Assembly: GCA_002427045.1 (NCBI GenBank)
Contig: DIPO01000024.1
Span: 1 to 52,997 of the forward strand
Source of the DNA: Firmicutes bacterium UBA5486
GTDB lineage: Bacteria > Bacillota > UBA4882 > UBA10575
Reading direction: 5' to 3'
Length of the DNA stretch: 52,997 bases
The position numbers and the translations under genes were made by a program. How positions within the stretch are numbered: the stretch's first letter is position 1; the number at the start of each line of letters is the position of its first letter. This document shows, one piece after another, positions 51,330-52,997 of this stretch. Below the pieces are notes generated by a model. The model was not told the origin of the DNA, made no database searches, and worked only from the letters and a program-made list of their open reading frames with translations.

Positions 51330-52997
51330 TTTGCCGGATCAGGTTTGGCTGGAAGGTTCAACAATTATGGTCTCCTTAAATCTAGGATATAGTTTTGCTG
51401 CGGCCGAATCCTGGGGAAACGGCGAGATTAACCAGACTAAAAATCAAAACCAGCCGGTCTCGTTTAACCTCGGATTCAACTCTGGTAACTACGGATTTGC
51501 CGGGGGTGCTTCCTATAGCACTAGCCGTTCTCTGGAACAGGTCAGTCTGCTGGATATGAACGGCGATGGCCTGGTCGATGTGGTTTATAAAGAGGGAGCA
51601 GTAATGGAGGTGGCTTTCAATACCGGCAGTCGCTTTAATTCGCGCGTAGAATGGCGTGGTTCTCTCGAGAAACCATTGTCAGAGACTGCCAATAAGCAAT
51701 TTGGGGGCGGAGCCTACTATACATGTTCATTCTGGATTCCCTTTACCACGTTGTTTGTAATCATTAACCCGGGAGTAGATGGCAACATTTCTCTTGGCCG
51801 GCGGGAAGCAGCAATTATTGATATCAATGGCGATGGTTATCCGGATCATGTGGAATCAAATAATGATGGTCATCTGCGAGTTGCGATCAACCAAATTGGG
51901 CGTACGCATAAACTGAAAAAAGTTATCCGTCCCTTGGGAGCTAGTTTTGAACTTAAGTATAAACGGGATGGGAATACTTATGATATGCCGCAGAGCAAGT
52001 GGGTGATGAGTGAAGTTATAATCAATGATGGTCATCCGGGCGATGGGGTTGACTCACAGGTAATGGCCTTTTCTTATGAAAGCGGAAAGTATGATCGGCT
52101 TGAACGGGATTTTTACGGCTATCAAACAGTAACTACGGAAATTCTAAATCCATCCGACTTGAGGATTTATAAGAAGCTCACCCGGAATTATCGTAATGAT
52201 TCCTATTACGCGAAAGGCCTGGTTGAGAGTGAAGAGGTGAGTGATGGAGATGGACGGCTGTTTACCAAGACTGTAAACCATTACCGGTTGCTTGATCTTG
52301 ATCGGAATACGGATTTAATAAACTATTACCCCTATAATACCTTGGCCAGGGTATTTCCCCAACTAGAGCGGACGGAGAGATATTTTTACGAAGGCGGATA
52401 CGGTCCAGCGATTTATACCTATATTAGCTATGAATATGACCAATATGGTAATATTACCTGGTTTTTTGATGCTGGGAACCCCGGCGCCGATGATGATCTG
52501 GAAGCAGTAATCACTTATTACTCCGACTTGTCTAAGTATATCATGGAGAAACCAAAAACCATCGAAGTTTATGGTAACCGGCAGTTACAAAGGAAACGGG
52601 AGGGCAGTTATGATCCTAATGGTAACCTGACCTCACTGCGCCAAGCGATCGATGGCTTTACGAAGACCCAAGTAACGAATTTTGAGTATTATCCTAATGG
52701 CAATCTGAAAAAGGTAATCGGTCCGGCTAATCATCAAGGTCAATGCTACACCGTAGAGTTTGAATATGATCCAATGGTCCAAACCTACATTACTAAAATT
52801 ATGGATAGCTTTGGTTATATTTCAACAGCTACTTACAATTATAAATACGGTGTCGAGTCTGTTACCACCGATCTAAACGGTAATGCCATGACCAAGGAGT
52901 ATGATAACTTCGGCCGGTTGCAAAAGGTTTTCTCTCCATATGATACAACCATTCCTGCGGTGGAGTTTGCCTATTACCATCTGGAGACTCCGGCCCG
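51330..52997 (+). CDS. TcB/SpvB-Rhs-type protein fragment, 5'-truncated, running off the window
   Basis: An open frame runs to the window end without stop. It lacks the expected N-terminus of a TcB/SpvB protein: the first possible start is TTG 51330, with AAGGAAGG upstream, and no signal peptide or N-terminal SpvB domain precedes it. The frame is open only from 51273, inside the DUF58 gene. Visible parts are two calcium-binding-like repeats, LLDMNGDGLVDVV and IIDINGDGYPDHV, then TcB-type sequence, and Rhs/YD repeats such as YDPNGNLTSL, YYPNGNLKKV and YDNFGRLQKV. Base composition looks richer in G+C than the neighbours. It may be a displaced gene piece, a recombination product or an assembly join. 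Confidence 0.8.

Noticed and set aside
1..52997. tRNA or rRNA genes
   Set aside because: I looked for the T-loop pattern GGTTCGANTCC and for rRNA-like sequence and found none outside coding regions.

Overview
The window looks like chromosomal DNA of a low-GC, anaerobic member of the Bacillota (Firmicutes). Evidence: AT-rich DNA with many TTG and GTG starts, strong AGGAGG-type ribosome sites, an nfeD-floA pair, [FeFe]-hydrogenase maturases, an msm-type sugar ABC transporter with cellobiose phosphorylase, and a LysM-SleB hydrolase. Three features hint at a two-membrane (diderm) lineage such as Limnochordia/Hydrogenispora or Halanaerobiales relatives: a CsgG-like secreted protein, a DUF2937 protein, and a sugar-binding protein with a non-lipoprotein signal peptide. 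The lineage is inference only; there is no rRNA or tRNA in the window.

Layout. 0.2-3.2 kb: NfeD protease, FloA flotillin and an acidic membrane-anchored protein. 3.3-4.8 kb: a LeuA/homocitrate-synthase-like enzyme, possibly an Re-citrate synthase. 5.6-13.1 kb: a cellobiose locus with two permeases, a binding protein, GH94 cellobiose phosphorylase and a LacI regulator. 13.3-15.6 kb: a TatD nuclease, then a TetR regulator and an unknown membrane protein that share a 15-bp operator. 15.8-16.3 kb: DUF2937. 17.2-25.5 kb: a complete, translationally coupled four-gene Wadjet (JetABCD) SMC-type anti-plasmid system. 25.6-28.1 kb: a lipoprotein metallopeptidase and a secreted partner. 28.3-32.0 kb (minus strand): hydE-hydG-hydF with a terminator in the leader. 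32.4-33.1 kb: a Phd-antitoxin/Uma2-nuclease fusion. 33.2-34.8 kb: a chemoreceptor. 35.2-39.3 kb: two-part aconitase X plus an Old-Yellow-Enzyme-type oxidoreductase. 39.5-40.1 kb: SleB. 40.5-42.4 kb: a homocysteine methyltransferase/MTHFR fusion. 42.6-44.3 kb: CsgG-like protein and a lipoprotein. 44.6-51.3 kb: a seven-gene envelope cluster (membrane protein, RDD, SpoIIM-like, DUF4129-like, DUF4350-like, MoxR, DUF58). 51.3-53.0 kb: a TcB/SpvB-Rhs coding region that lacks a normal 5' end and runs off the window.

Scattered between genes is a family of non-coding palindromic elements with ends close to GGAATTGCATAATTA / TAATTATGCAATTCC and an inner ATTCAACCACAATATA palindrome. At least seven copies or fragments occur, and one lies inside the MoxR-cluster operon. 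A second repeat, identical over 78 bp, occurs twice about 8.7 kb apart and is closed by a GTCGCTC/GAGCGAC inverted repeat. No transposase, CRISPR array or tRNA was seen.

The best leads are these two repeat families, the Wadjet locus, the hydE leader terminator, the TetR double operator, the Phd-Uma2 fusion, the oxidoreductase with Asp replacing an iron-sulfur Cys, and the 5'-truncated Rhs gene.
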